Shown here: in pieces, positions 10,491 to 20,003 of the stretch
Position numbering within the stretch: the first letter of the stretch is position 1
Layout of the letters: each line of letters begins with the position of its first letter
From: Bacteroidales bacterium
GTDB lineage: Bacteria > Bacteroidota > Bacteroidia > Bacteroidales > P3
Assembly: GCA_017960475.1 (NCBI GenBank)
Contig: JAGCZH010000006.1
Coordinates: 1 to 64,000 of the forward strand
Length of the DNA: 64,000 nt
Direction of reading: 5' to 3'
Notes under the pieces: model-generated
What the model was told of the DNA's origin: nothing
The model's database searches: none
The model's input: the letters and a program-made list of their open reading frames with translations, nothing else
Translations under genes and position numbers: made by a program

Positions 10491-11810
10491 CTAAATATTC
10501 AGAACTGACTCGTCCAGCAGGAAGGGGATAACACCTGCATAGGTAATGCCATATTCGTCAATCCAAGGTTTTGCGTTGCCGTCTACAATCACAATTTTGC
10601 GAAAGAAGTCGTCGGAGTTCTTTAACGAAAAGGTTTCCTGGTCACGTTTGGCCTCTGAGTCCACATTCAAGGCCGACTGGATATAGACTTTCTCGCGCCC
10701 GGTATTTACGATGAAGTCAATCTCGTACTGTGACTGCTGCTTCTTGCCATTCTTCACGGAGGTCACCTCCACCATGCCCACATCCACGTTGTAGCCCCTG
10801 CGCAACAGCTCGATAAAGATCATGTTCTCCATCAGGTGCGACTTTTCCTGCTGGCGGAAATTCAGCTTGGCGTTACGCAAGCCGGTGTCCATTGCGTAGT
10901 ATTTCTGGATGTTCTCGAAATAGCGCTTGCCCTTTATGTCGTAGCGTCTAGCACTTGCAAACAAGTAGGCATCCTCCAAATAATCCAGATAGTTCTTGAT
11001 GGTGTGGTCGGAGGTGCTGCGCTTCATCAGCGAGCTTGCCGCATTGGCCATATTGTGGGGATTGGAGAGCGAACCGACGGCGGAATACAATGCGTCGATC
11101 AGTGCCTCCAGCACCTCGTCATCCTTCAGTTTGTAGCGCTCCACGATGTCCTTGATGTAGACACGCTTATGCAGCCCTTTGAGGTATTTCCGCTTCTCGG
11201 CTTCGTCCTTTTCAAGCACAGCCAGCGGCATGCCGCCATAGGTGAGGTATTCCTCCAGTGCGTCGGCTTTTTCAAGGCCCGAAACAGGATAATACTCCTT
11301 GAATGAGAGGGGATAGACCTTGATTTCCGATCCTCGATCGCGGAAGTTGGTGACAATGTCTTTCGAGAGCATCTTCGAGTTGGAGCCAGTGACGTAGAGG
11401 TCGAGATTGCTGCGCCCCATCAGGTCGTTCAGGATGTCGTAGAAGGTGATGTAGAGCATCTCCTGGTCCTCCTCGGGTACTTGACTTTCATCGATGTCGG
11501 GGTTTTTCACTTTGAACGACAGCTGTATCTCGTCGATGAACACGTAGTAGCGCTTCGTCATATCCTGGGTACGGCTGAGGACGTAGTCGTACAGCATGTT
11601 GGGGTTGCGGTACTTCAGGTGGGCGCGCTTGTCCAACGCTATCTCCACAAAGCAGTCGTCAGCCACTCCTTCGGCCTTAAGATATTCCTTGTAGAGGGTA
11701 GAAAGTAGAAACGATTTTCCGCAGCGGCGGATGCCGGTGATGATTTTCACCTTGCCGTTCCAGCGTTTGTTGACAAGTTCTTTAATGTACTTATTTCTAT
11801 TGATAATCAT
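10491..11810 (-). CDS. AAA-family ATPase with DUF4143 C-terminal domain
   Basis: The 439-residue protein has Walker A GIRRCGKS (residues 26-33) and Walker B YYVFIDEIQ (about 89-97), followed by a DUF4143 region. Near the end, QYEIDFIV plus YIQSAL resembles a PD-(D/E)XK nuclease-like fold typical of this family. These proteins occur in many scattered copies in Bacteroidales genomes, often beside mobile DNA. Their function is not established. It is monocistronic, convergent with the plus-strand genes to its left, and has its own -7 element upstream at 11832-11839. Confidence 0.85.
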   Translation of the reverse strand: MIINRNKYIKELVNKRWNGKVKIITGIRRCGKSFLLSTLYKEYLKAEGVADDCFVEIALDKRAHLKYRNPNMLYDYVLSRTQDMTKRYYVFIDEIQLSFKVKNPDIDESQVPEEDQEMLYITFYDILNDLMGRSNLDLYVTGSNSKMLSKDIVTNFRDRGSEIKVYPLSFKEYYPVSGLEKADALEEYLTYGGMPLAVLEKDEAEKRKYLKGLHKRVYIKDIVERYKLKDDEVLEALIDALYSAVGSLSNPHNMANAASSLMKRSTSDHTIKNYLDYLEDAYLFASARRYDIKGKRYFENIQKYYAMDTGLRNAKLNFRQQEKSHLMENMIFIELLRRGYNVDVGMVEVTSVKNGKKQQSQYEIDFIVNTGREKVYIQSALNVDSEAKRDQETFSLKNSDDFFRKIVIVDGNAKPWIDEYGITYAGVIPFLLDESVLNI

Positions 11811-12127
11811 TGTAGTATAAATTTATTACTGCAAATTTAGTCGCATTTTTCGACCTTTTTTGCAGTGCAAAAGTACATTTTTTTTCTGATATGAACATAA
11901 AATAAACTATCAAATATAATAAAAGGCAAAGTTTGTCATGTCAGAATACGCTATGTTGCAGATGTTTTATTTTAATAAAAAACGCTGTTTGCGACTGAAA
12001 CTTACGACAGGCTTTCCTCAGACCGTCACTGCAACGACTGCTATTGGCAGATGGTTATCAATCTTGCTATTGGCAAAACACTTTACGTCTCCGTCAACGG
12101 TGAAGCGTGAAAAACTATTTGTTGAAT
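11811..12127. other. Divergent intergenic region between the DUF4143 ATPase and gcvP
   Basis: I see no gene. An 85-codon open frame at 11938-12195 has no family likeness and runs over the gcvP promoter, so I do not call it. The left end carries the ATPase promoter element. The rest is AT-rich with no obvious hairpin or riboswitch-like fold that I can recognise. A glycine riboswitch was looked for by eye and not found. Confidence 0.4.
11832..11839 (-). promoter_or_regulatory. -7 promoter element for the DUF4143 ATPase
   Basis: On the minus strand the sequence is TAAATTTG, a perfect match to the Bacteroidetes -7 consensus TAnnTTTG, 22 bp before the start codon. A TTTG upstream lies further away than the usual 19-21 bp, so the -33 box is uncertain. 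Confidence 0.55.
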
Positions 12128-12160
12128 TTTGCAGAGATACAAAAATTTTTCGTATTTTTG
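12128..12160 (+). promoter_or_regulatory. Bacteroidetes-type promoter for gcvP
   Basis: TTTG at 12128-12131, a 21-bp spacer, and TATTTTTG at 12153-12160 match the full -33/-7 consensus (TTTG, N19-21, TAnnTTTG). The start codon lies 47 bp downstream, leaving a short leader. This is the best complete promoter in the window. Confidence 0.75.
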
Positions 12161-12206
12161 TATTTTTAAATTATTTCCTTAAATATAATAAATAATTAAC
12201 AATACA

Positions 12207-15056
12207 ATGATTACCAATAATTTTACCGCTCGTCACAATGGCGTCTCCAAAGCCGATGACGAAGAAAAAATGCTCAAGACCATCGGTGTCTCCTCGATGG
12301 AGGAACTTATTGACAAGGCTGTCCCCAAGGCTATCCGCCTCGACAAACCCATGCCCATCGCCGATGGCATCAACGAATACGAATTCCTGAACCGCTGCCG
12401 CACTCTCGCCCAGAAGAACAAGATGTTCAAATCATATATCGGTATGGGCTACTACAACACTATCACTCCCGCTGTCATTCAGCGCAACGTGTTTGAAAAC
12501 GCAGGCTGGTACACAGCTTATACTCCTTATCAGACCGAAATCAGCCAGGGCCGTCTCGAAGCCCTGATGACATATCAGACCATGGTCAGCGACATGACCG
12601 GTATGCCTCTCGCCAACGCCTCTTTGCTTGACGAGGCCACCGCCGGCGGCGAATGTATGATTATGTTCTACAATAGCCGCAGCCGCGCACAGGTGAAAGA
12701 AAATATCAACAAAATCTTCGTTGACGACTGCATCTTCCCACAGACTCTCGACGTGATGCGCACCAACGCCGCTCCCCGTGGCATCGAGATCGTTGTCGGC
12801 AAACCCGCCGAAATCACTCTTGACAACACTTTCTTCGGCGCCGTGGTCCAGTATCCCAACCAGTTCGGCGAGGTGAACGACTATACCGAATTCATCGCCA
12901 AGGCTCACGAACTTGGCATCTTTGTCGGTATGGCCACCGACCTTATGGCATTGGCATTGCTGAAGACTCCCGGCGAGATGGGCGCTGACTGCGCCTTTGG
13001 CTGCAACCAGCGTTTCGGTCTGCCGATGGGCTTTGGCGGTCCTCACGCAGGTTTCTTCGCCGTCACCGAGGCCTTCAAACGCAGCTTCCCCGGCCGTATC
13101 ATCGGCTGGAGCGTCGACGTGAAGGGCAACCCCGCTCTGCGTATGGCTCTGGGTATGCGTGAGCAGCATATCAAACGTGAGAAGGCTACCTCGAACATCT
13201 GCACAGCCTCCGCTTTGCAGGCCATCATGAGTGGTTTCTATGCCGCATGGCACGGTCCGGAAGGCATCCACAACATCGCCGCCAACATCCACGGCATGGC
13301 CAACAAACTGGCCAAAGAGCTTGAGAAATACGGCTACAAACAGCACAACCGCGTATTCTTCGACACGCTGGCACTGCAATGCCCTGTGAAGACCGACGTG
13401 GTGCGCAAGGTGGCTGAGGCCCACGAAATCAATTTCCGCTACATCTGCGAGGAATGCATCGGCATCAGCCTCGACGAGACAACAGCAAAATGCGACCTCG
13501 ACGCCATTGTCGCCGTATTGGCTGAAGCCGCTGGCAAGAAAGCCGAGACAATAGTATGCGACGGCAAATGCGGCACCCTCTGCTCGATACCCGAGAGTAT
13601 GCTGCGCCAGACGAAATACCTGCAGCACAGCGTATTCAACAAATACCACAGCGAGACTGAGATGATGCGCTACATGAAGAAACTGGAGGTCAAAGACCTC
13701 AGCCTCAACCGCGCCATGATTCCACTGGGCAGCTGCACCATGAAGCTCAACGCTGCCGCCGAGATGCTGCCCCTCAGCTGGAGCCGTTTCGCCGGCATGC
13801 ACCCCTTCGCACCTGCCGACCAGGCCGAGGGTTCGCTGCAGATGGTCAAGGAAATGGAGGAGATGCTGGCTATCATCACCGGTTTCGCAGGTGTGTCGCT
13901 GCAACCCAACTCGGGCTCTGCCGGTGAATACAGCGGTCTGACCGTTATCCGCAACTACCACATCGACTGCGGCAATCCTCAGCGCAACGTATGTCTCATC
14001 CCAGCCTCGGCACACGGTACCAACCCCGCATCGGCAGCCAAGGCCGGCATGACCGTCGTGGTTGTGAAATGCAACGAGCGCGGCGATGTCGACATCGACG
14101 ACCTGAAGGAAAAAGTGGCCCAGTACAAAGACAACCTGAGCTGCATCATGATCACCTATCCTTCAACCCACGGCGCTTTTGAAGAGGGTATACTTGAAAT
14201 CGTCGACATCATCCACGCTGCCGGCGGCCTCGTATACATGGACGGTGCCAACATGAACGCCCAGGTGGGTATCACCAGCCCTGGTCGTATGGGTGCCGAT
14301 GTGTGCCACCTGAACCTGCACAAGACCTTCGCAGGTCCTCACGGCGGCGGCGGTGCCGGTGTAGGCCCCATCGCTGTCAGCGCCAAGTTGGTTGACTTCC
14401 TGCCGAAACACTGCATCTATGAGGTCGGTGGCAAGAAGGGCAACGCAATGGCTGCCGCTCCGTTCGGCAACTTCCTGCTGTTCCCCATCACTTACGGCTA
14501 CCTGCTGATGCTTGGCGGCAACGGCTTGACCGAGGCCACAAAACACGCCATCCTCAACGCCAACTACCTGCGCGCCCGTCTGCAGAAATATTACAAGATT
14601 CTCTACACCAACAAGAACGGCATGTGCGGTCACGAGATGATTGTCGACTTCGCCGAGTTCAGCCTCAAGGTCGGTGTGGGTGACATTGCCCGCCGTCTGG
14701 ACGACTACGGCTTCCACGCTCCCACCGTGGCATTCCCTGTCCACAACACCCTTATGGTGGAGCCCACCGAGAGCGAGCCGCTCAGCGAACTGGACCGTTT
14801 CTGCGACGCCATGATCAGCATACGTCAGGAAATCGACGACATCATGACCGGCAAGTACGACGAGAAGAACAACCCCATCGCCAACGCTCCCCACACCATG
14901 CAGGTGGTCTGCGCCGACGAATGGAACTATCCCTACAGCCGCAAGGTGGCTGCCTTCCCGCAGGAACACGGCGACAAGTACTGGCCTACCATCAGCAAGA
15001 TTGACGACGCCTACGGCGACCGCAATCTGCAACCTGTATGGCCTGCCGAACAATAA
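12207..15056 (+). CDS. gcvP: Glycine dehydrogenase (decarboxylating), P protein of the glycine cleavage system
   Basis: The P protein decarboxylates glycine on pyridoxal phosphate and passes the aminomethyl group to lipoylated H protein. At 949 residues it is the fused single-chain form. The PLP lysine is in HLNLHKTFAGPHGGGG (Lys706), and the N-terminal half carries the related MGFGGPHAGFFA motif. GcvT, GcvH and lipoamide dehydrogenase genes are not adjacent. The codons are notably GC-rich and uniform compared with neighbours, which suggests high expression. It has its own promoter and a terminator-like hairpin after the stop, so it is probably transcribed alone. Confidence 0.97.
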   Translation: MITNNFTARHNGVSKADDEEKMLKTIGVSSMEELIDKAVPKAIRLDKPMPIADGINEYEFLNRCRTLAQKNKMFKSYIGMGYYNTITPAVIQRNVFENAGWYTAYTPYQTEISQGRLEALMTYQTMVSDMTGMPLANASLLDEATAGGECMIMFYNSRSRAQVKENINKIFVDDCIFPQTLDVMRTNAAPRGIEIVVGKPAEITLDNTFFGAVVQYPNQFGEVNDYTEFIAKAHELGIFVGMATDLMALALLKTPGEMGADCAFGCNQRFGLPMGFGGPHAGFFAVTEAFKRSFPGRIIGWSVDVKGNPALRMALGMREQHIKREKATSNICTASALQAIMSGFYAAWHGPEGIHNIAANIHGMANKLAKELEKYGYKQHNRVFFDTLALQCPVKTDVVRKVAEAHEINFRYICEECIGISLDETTAKCDLDAIVAVLAEAAGKKAETIVCDGKCGTLCSIPESMLRQTKYLQHSVFNKYHSETEMMRYMKKLEVKDLSLNRAMIPLGSCTMKLNAAAEMLPLSWSRFAGMHPFAPADQAEGSLQMVKEMEEMLAIITGFAGVSLQPNSGSAGEYSGLTVIRNYHIDCGNPQRNVCLIPASAHGTNPASAAKAGMTVVVVKCNERGDVDIDDLKEKVAQYKDNLSCIMITYPSTHGAFEEGILEIVDIIHAAGGLVYMDGANMNAQVGITSPGRMGADVCHLNLHKTFAGPHGGGGAGVGPIAVSAKLVDFLPKHCIYEVGGKKGNAMAAAPFGNFLLFPITYGYLLMLGGNGLTEATKHAILNANYLRARLQKYYKILYTNKNGMCGHEMIVDFAEFSLKVGVGDIARRLDDYGFHAPTVAFPVHNTLMVEPTESEPLSELDRFCDAMISIRQEIDDIMTGKYDEKNNPIANAPHTMQVVCADEWNYPYSRKVAAFPQEHGDKYWPTISKIDDAYGDRNLQPVWPAEQ

Positions 15057-15085
15057 AAAAGATTTCAGTCAATCTGAAAAACAAC

Positions 15086-15122
15086 AGACTGGGGGATGCC
15101 GGAAAGGTTTTCCCCAGTCTTT
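15086..15122 (+). terminator. Hairpin after gcvP
   Basis: AGACTGGGG at 15086-15094 pairs perfectly with CCCCAGTCT at 15112-15120. The 17-base loop is long and only a short T stretch follows, so termination may be partial and purC may receive some read-through. Confidence 0.6.
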
Positions 15123-15148
15123 AACAATAACCTTTATTATTTTGCGAT

Positions 15149-16102
15149 ATGCAAGCGATAGTAAAAACCAATTATCATTTTCCAAAACAAAAAAGCCTAT
15201 ATGTGGGTAAAGTGCGCGACGTCTACAATATTGATGACAAATACATGGCCATGGTTGTCAGCGACCGCATCTCGGCATTCGACGTTGTCCTTCCCAAAGG
15301 CATTCCTTACAAAGGTCAAGTCCTTAACCAGATAGCATCCAAATTCCTCGATGCCACCGCCGACATCGTCCCCAACTGGAAACTAGCCACACCCGACCCA
15401 ATGGTGACAGTAGGCCTCAAATGCGAGGGATTCCGTGTCGAGATGATTGTCCGCGGTTATCTCGCCGGCTCGGCATGGCGCGAATACAAGGCCGGCAACA
15501 GGGTGCTCTGCGGCATCACACTGCCCGAGGGCATGATTGAGAACCAGAAATTTCCCACACCAATAGTCACTCCGACAACCAAAGCCGACGAGGGTCACGA
15601 CGAGAATATCTCCCGCGAGGAGATTATCCGCACCGGTCTGGTGTCGGAGGAGGACTACAACATGCTGGAGCGCTACTCGCTGCAGCTCTTCCAGCGTGGC
15701 ACCGAGATCGCCGCCCAGAAAGGCCTCATACTTGTCGACACCAAATACGAGTTCGGCAAACGCGACGGCAAGATATATCTTATCGACGAGATCCACACTC
15801 CCGACTCGTCGCGCTATTTTTACGCTGAGGGCTATGAGGAGCGTCAGGCCAAGGGCGAACGTCAGCGCCAGCTGAGCAAGGAGTTTGTCCGTGAATGGCT
15901 TATGGCCAATGGCTTCCAGGGCAAAGAGGGACAGCAGGTCCCCGAGATGACACAGGAGATTGTCGACTCCATCACCGACCGCTACATAGAACTCTATGAG
16001 CACATCACCGGCGAGAAATTCGTCAAAGCCGATGAATGCACCGACATCAATGCCCGTATAGAAAAGAATGTCACCGAGTGCCTTGAGAAGTTGAACGGCT
16101 GA
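15149..16102 (+). CDS. purC: Phosphoribosylaminoimidazole-succinocarboxamide synthase (SAICAR synthetase)
   Basis: It joins aspartate to CAIR using ATP in de novo purine synthesis. Family motifs are GKVRDVY near residue 24, [10 protein letters not shown], the [19 protein letters not shown] stretch, and [13 protein letters not shown]. The 317-residue length matches the longer form rather than the roughly 240-residue enterobacterial one. It is followed 13 bp later by a transporter gene. No purine operon partners are adjacent. Confidence 0.97.
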   Translation: MQAIVKTNYHFPKQKSLYVGKVRDVYNIDDKYMAMVVSDRISAFDVVLPKGIPYKGQVLNQIASKFLDATADIVPNWKLATPDPMVTVGLKCEGFRVEMIVRGYLAGSAWREYKAGNRVLCGITLPEGMIENQKFPTPIVTPTTKADEGHDENISREEIIRTGLVSEEDYNMLERYSLQLFQRGTEIAAQKGLILVDTKYEFGKRDGKIYLIDEIHTPDSSRYFYAEGYEERQAKGERQRQLSKEFVREWLMANGFQGKEGQQVPEMTQEIVDSITDRYIELYEHITGEKFVKADECTDINARIEKNVTECLEKLNG

Positions 16103-16115
16103 TCTTTAATCATTG

Positions 16116-17726
16116 ATGAAGAAAATACCGCATACTTTCACCATCGTTTTCTTCCTTATCCTTTTCGCCGCCCTGCTGACTTGGGTTGTCCCGGGCGGCG
16201 AATTTGTGAGGGAGACTGTCGATGTGGTCAATGCCGACGGCAGCGTAAGCCAACGGGAAGTGGTGAAAGGCGACTCGTTCCGTTTTGTCGACCGCTCGCC
16301 GCAGACATGGCAAGTGTTCTCGTCGCTGTTCTCAGGCTTTTGCGACAAAGCCGACATCATCATCTTCATCCTTATGGTCGGTGGCTCGTTTTGGATACTC
16401 AACAACAGTCACGCCATAGATATAGGTGTGATGGCGTTCCTGAGGAAAGTGCAGAGGCTCAACCGCTTCGCGCTGTTCCGGAAACTGGGTGTCAACAACA
16501 TTATCATCTCTTTGATAATGATAATGTTCAGCTTGTTTGGCGCCATCTTCGGCATGAGCGAGGAGACGATAGCCTTTGTTGTTATTTTTGTGCCTTTGGC
16601 CATCTCGATGGGATACGACTCGATAGTGGGAGTGTGCATGTGCTATATGGCGGCGCATGTTGGCTTCGCGGGAGCCATGCTCAACCCCTTCACCATAGGT
16701 ATTGCGCAAGGCATAGCGGGGTTGCCTATCTTCTCCGGTTTGGAATACCGTTTCTTCTGCTGGATAGTGCTCACCATCATAGGCATAGGTTTTGTCCTGC
16801 TTTATGCCCGCTGGGTGAAGCGCAATCCTGAGAAATCGCCCACGCACAAGATTGACGAATACTGGCGTGAGCGGTCGCAACAACAGACAGCCGATACGTC
16901 GCAATACCATTCGCCACGCATAGCATGGATAGTGTATGTCGTCATAGGTGTGGTGCTGAGCTGGTGCGCTTTCCGTTTCCCGATGACAGAGATATCCATA
17001 GCCGGCGGCAACAGCTCTATATGCCTTATGCCTGTATTGGCGGCGCTGTTCTGGCTTACAGGATTTTTCTCGCTGCGCAAATCGGTGCATTTCTTCATCC
17101 TCGATCTTCTCATCTTCACAATATGCTACCTCGTTGTCGGTGTGCTCGGCTATAGTTGGTATGTGATGGAAATTTCAGCCCTGTTTCTTGCCATGGGATT
17201 GCTTTCCGGCATTGCCGACCAGCAGGGTGCCGACGATCTGGCCAAGTTGTTCCTGGCTGGCTGCAAAGACATATTGTCGGCGGCGCTTGTTGTTGGGCTT
17301 GCCAGCGGCATAATCTTCGTGCTGCGCGACGGCAAAGTCATAGACACCATTCTCTACGGCCTCACCAAATCGCTGGCAAGGGCAGGGGAGGTCACCTCGA
17401 TGGGGGCAATGTACGCCTTTCAGACTTTGCTCAACATCATCATGCCATCGGGTTCCGCCAAAGCGGCGCTGACAATGCCTATCATGGCTCAGTTCGCCGA
17501 CCTCACAGGCATTTCGCGTCAGGCTGTGGTCCTCGCTTTCCAGTTCGGCGACGGATTCACCAATATGCTCACACCAACTTCTGGTGTGCTTATCGGATGT
17601 CTGGGCATTGCCCGCATACCTTATGGCGTTTGGCTCAAATGGGTGTGGAAGTTCATCCTTTTCCTTATCGTTATCGGCTTTTTGCTTATTCTGCCGACAC
17701 TCTTCATACAAATGCCCGGATTTTAG
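16116..17726 (+). CDS. YfcC-family membrane transporter
   Basis: The roughly 536-residue protein has about 12 to 13 hydrophobic helices. It opens with KKIPHTFTIVFFLILFAALLTW and a VPGGEF loop, the hallmark start of YfcC/COG1288 carriers. Late motifs such as LNIIMPSGSAKAALTMPIMA and FGDGFTNMLTPTSGVLIG fit the same family. Members are annotated as basic amino acid or C4-dicarboxylate carriers, with little experimental support. I use the ATG at 16116; a TTG one codon earlier is also possible. A peptidase gene follows 48 bp later, so uptake of peptide breakdown products is a plausible inference. Confidence 0.85.
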   Translation: MKKIPHTFTIVFFLILFAALLTWVVPGGEFVRETVDVVNADGSVSQREVVKGDSFRFVDRSPQTWQVFSSLFSGFCDKADIIIFILMVGGSFWILNNSHAIDIGVMAFLRKVQRLNRFALFRKLGVNNIIISLIMIMFSLFGAIFGMSEETIAFVVIFVPLAISMGYDSIVGVCMCYMAAHVGFAGAMLNPFTIGIAQGIAGLPIFSGLEYRFFCWIVLTIIGIGFVLLYARWVKRNPEKSPTHKIDEYWRERSQQQTADTSQYHSPRIAWIVYVVIGVVLSWCAFRFPMTEISIAGGNSSICLMPVLAALFWLTGFFSLRKSVHFFILDLLIFTICYLVVGVLGYSWYVMEISALFLAMGLLSGIADQQGADDLAKLFLAGCKDILSAALVVGLASGIIFVLRDGKVIDTILYGLTKSLARAGEVTSMGAMYAFQTLLNIIMPSGSAKAALTMPIMAQFADLTGISRQAVVLAFQFGDGFTNMLTPTSGVLIGCLGIARIPYGVWLKWVWKFILFLIVIGFLLILPTLFIQMPGF

Positions 17727-17774
17727 TCCTGAGAAGCCATAGTCATAACGGAAACAAAACAAACAATCAAAACA

Positions 17775-19073
17775 ATGAGAAAACTGCTTTGGCTCGCCTG
17801 CACGCTACTGATTGGATGCTCAAGTGTCCCAGCCCAGGACACCAACTATGTTCGACAGGTTTTATACCAGCTTTCGTCGCAGCGCATGCACGGTCGTGGT
17901 TACTCGTTCAGAGGTGACAGCATCGCCGCGCAATTTATTCGCTCCGAATTGAAACGGCTGGGGGTGAAACCACAGGTTGACAACTATTATCAGCCTTATA
18001 CTTTCAGCACATTCTCAATGGAGGGACCTGTGAGGCTGTCGGTCAACGGCAAAAGGCTGAAACCTTTCGACGAATTCCGCATTCCGGCATGGTCTAAATC
18101 GACATGGGGCGAACACAAGGTGCTCAACGTCCCTTTGTCGACCATACTCGACTCCGACAACCTCAAAAAGTTTCTCAACAAACACAACGACCGGCTTGAG
18201 GATGTTTTTGTACTCGTCGACGCGACCACACCAAACATTGGCGACGACAAAGAAAGACAGAAGAAAACAGACGAGTTTCTAAACTCACTGCATTTCCGCA
18301 ATCCTTTCAATTCACGTGGAATCATTGTGGCTCGCAACGAGCTCAGGACCTATTCCCCTGCCAACACAAGTTTCGAGCATGGCTATGCATACATAGAGGT
18401 GCTGAAATCCGCCATTCCCGACAATATCAAGAAAATCGATTGCGCGTTCTTCACGCAATTCCATCCTCAATACGCGACACAAAACATATACGGCTATGTC
18501 CCTGGCGAAGTCGACACCATGATAGTGTTCGGCGCCCACTACGACCATCTGGGCACAATGGGCGATTCGGTCTATTTCCCTGGAGCCCACGACAACGGAA
18601 GCGGTGTAGCCACCTTGCTCGATTTAGCCAGAATGGCGGTATATGAAAAGCCTCACTATACATACGTCTTCTGTTTCTTCAGCGGCGAGGAGGCGGGGCT
18701 TCGAGGCTCGAAATACGCTGTGGAGCACCCTGTCTTTGACTTCTCGAAAGTGCGTCTTTTCATCAATATCGACATGTTCTGCGGCGGCAACGAGGGCCTT
18801 ATGGTGTTCAATGCCGACGCGCCTGAGACCGCTCCATTCGTGGAACGTATAGAGAACCTTAACAAAGTGCTTGAAGTGGCTCCGGAGATACGACATCGTC
18901 AGAATCGTCCCAACAGCGACCATTGGTGGTTCAGCAAACATATGCCGGCGCTGTATTTCCTCTCTATGGGGCAACCCTTTGGCGGCTATCACGACCCCAA
19001 CGACACCTGCGCCCAATGCGGATTGGAACACTATATCAACTACATCACCCTCATTTCGTCTCTGGCGCTGTAA
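17775..19073 (+). CDS. M28-family zinc peptidase, lipoprotein or secreted
   Basis: Metal ligands of clan MH appear in order: His in FGAHYDHLG, Asp in GAHDNGSGVAT, the catalytic and metal Glu pair in FSGEEAGLRGS, Asp in FINIDMFCGG, and the last His in GGYHDPNDT. The family comprises aminopeptidases and some glutaminyl cyclases. The N-terminus is a signal of lipobox type (LLIGCSS), so it is probably a periplasmic or surface lipoprotein. The 432-residue length allows a PA-like insertion between about residues 90 and 220. It ends 10 bp before the end of the convergent rarD gene, leaving no room for a separate terminator. Confidence 0.88.
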   Translation: MRKLLWLACTLLIGCSSVPAQDTNYVRQVLYQLSSQRMHGRGYSFRGDSIAAQFIRSELKRLGVKPQVDNYYQPYTFSTFSMEGPVRLSVNGKRLKPFDEFRIPAWSKSTWGEHKVLNVPLSTILDSDNLKKFLNKHNDRLEDVFVLVDATTPNIGDDKERQKKTDEFLNSLHFRNPFNSRGIIVARNELRTYSPANTSFEHGYAYIEVLKSAIPDNIKKIDCAFFTQFHPQYATQNIYGYVPGEVDTMIVFGAHYDHLGTMGDSVYFPGAHDNGSGVATLLDLARMAVYEKPHYTYVFCFFSGEEAGLRGSKYAVEHPVFDFSKVRLFINIDMFCGGNEGLMVFNADAPETAPFVERIENLNKVLEVAPEIRHRQNRPNSDHWWFSKHMPALYFLSMGQPFGGYHDPNDTCAQCGLEHYINYITLISSLAL

Positions 19074-19083
19074 TCGCACACCG

Positions 19084-19956
19084 CTATTTCCTCAGCCTTC
19101 TCACCAGATCGACAGAGAATATTACCAATCCTGTCCAAATCAGTGTGAAACAGACAATATGAGCGGTTGTGAAAGGCTCCTTGTAAACCAGAATCCCTAT
19201 CAGGAACTGCCCCGTAGGCGACACATACTGCAAAAAGCCAAGTGCGGTAAGTGTAATGCGCTCAGCGGCTTTCCCATACAACAACAGCGGTATCGCGGTC
19301 ACCGCACCTGCCATGAGCAGCAGAAGCCATGTGAACCAATCGAAGGTGTTCAATGCCGACGCTCCTCCTCGAAAAGCGAAAAGCAAATATACAACAGCGG
19401 CGGGCAACATCCACATAGTCTCAACGGTAAGAGCCGGAGTGGCGTTGAGCCCCATCTTCTTTTTCAGCAGGCCATAGATTCCGAAACTGAAAGCCAGTCC
19501 CAACGAAATTATGGGGAAATGGCCATAGTCGATAGTGAAATACAACACGCCCGCCAACGCAAAAAACAATGCCAGGGTTTGAGCTCTGTTGAGCCGCTCA
19601 CGCAGAAAGATGCCGCCAAGCAGAACGTTGACCAAAGGATTTATATAGTAGCCGAGACTGCTTTGCAAGATGTAGCCGTGGTTGATGGCCCATATGTAAA
19701 GTCCCCAATTGAAGCTGATAAGAGCCCCTGTCAGCAGCAACATGAGATATTGGCGAGGCTGTTTGATGTGGTCCTTGAGTCGTACTTTCCGTATGCCGAT
19801 AAAGAGGATGACCATAAAAACGCACGACCACACCATGCGATGAGCCAGAATCTCGAAACTGTCGACATGGTTCAGCATGCGCCAATAGAGAGGGAAAAGC
19901 CCCCATATGGTGTAGCACATCAGGCCATAAAGCAAACCTTTCTTGTATTCGGACAT
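19084..19956 (-). CDS. rarD: RarD/EamA-family permease
   Basis: About ten membrane helices in 290 residues with the RarD start pattern KKGLLYGLMCYTIWGLFPLYW, then EILAHRMVWS, and QFLIGILVYKEPF near the end. RarD proteins are drug/metabolite-superfamily exporters or permeases of unproven substrate. I choose the ATG at 19956 because it gives the normal family start. An upstream in-frame ATG at 20010 adds 18 residues that do not look like a family N-terminus and would run through a tract of nine cytosines. The rhomboid gene lies directly upstream on the same strand, so the two are likely one transcript. Confidence 0.9.
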   Translation of the reverse strand: MSEYKKGLLYGLMCYTIWGLFPLYWRMLNHVDSFEILAHRMVWSCVFMVILFIGIRKVRLKDHIKQPRQYLMLLLTGALISFNWGLYIWAINHGYILQSSLGYYINPLVNVLLGGIFLRERLNRAQTLALFFALAGVLYFTIDYGHFPIISLGLAFSFGIYGLLKKKMGLNATPALTVETMWMLPAAVVYLLFAFRGGASALNTFDWFTWLLLLMAGAVTAIPLLLYGKAAERITLTALGFLQYVSPTGQFLIGILVYKEPFTTAHIVCFTLIWTGLVIFSVDLVRRLRK

Positions 19957-19982
19957 CACAAAAGAATTTTGTCGTTGGAGTA

Positions 19983-19991
19983 GGGGGGGGG
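19983..19991. repeat. Homopolymer of nine guanines (plus strand) upstream of rarD
   Basis: Nine consecutive G on the plus strand (C on the coding strand) lie between the end of the rhomboid gene and the chosen rarD start, 27 bp before that start. It is the longest G/C run I noticed in the window. Confidence 0.8.
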
Positions 19992-20003
19992 ACAGACCTA
20001 TAA

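Noticed and set aside
10491-11810. Insertion-sequence origin of the DUF4143 ATPase gene
   Set aside because: I found no terminal inverted repeats or target duplications around it, so I report only the scattered nature of the family.
11938-12195. 85-codon open frame before gcvP
   Set aside because: It covers the best promoter in the window, has no family likeness and shows AT-rich random composition.
12061-12206. Glycine riboswitch before gcvP
   Set aside because: The leader after the promoter is only about 45 bases and AT-rich, too short for the aptamer.
12432-14015. A 527-codon open frame on the minus strand within gcvP
   Set aside because: It lies entirely within the strongly conserved gcvP gene. 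Its length follows from the GC-rich, biased codons of gcvP, and the translation has no recognisable domain.
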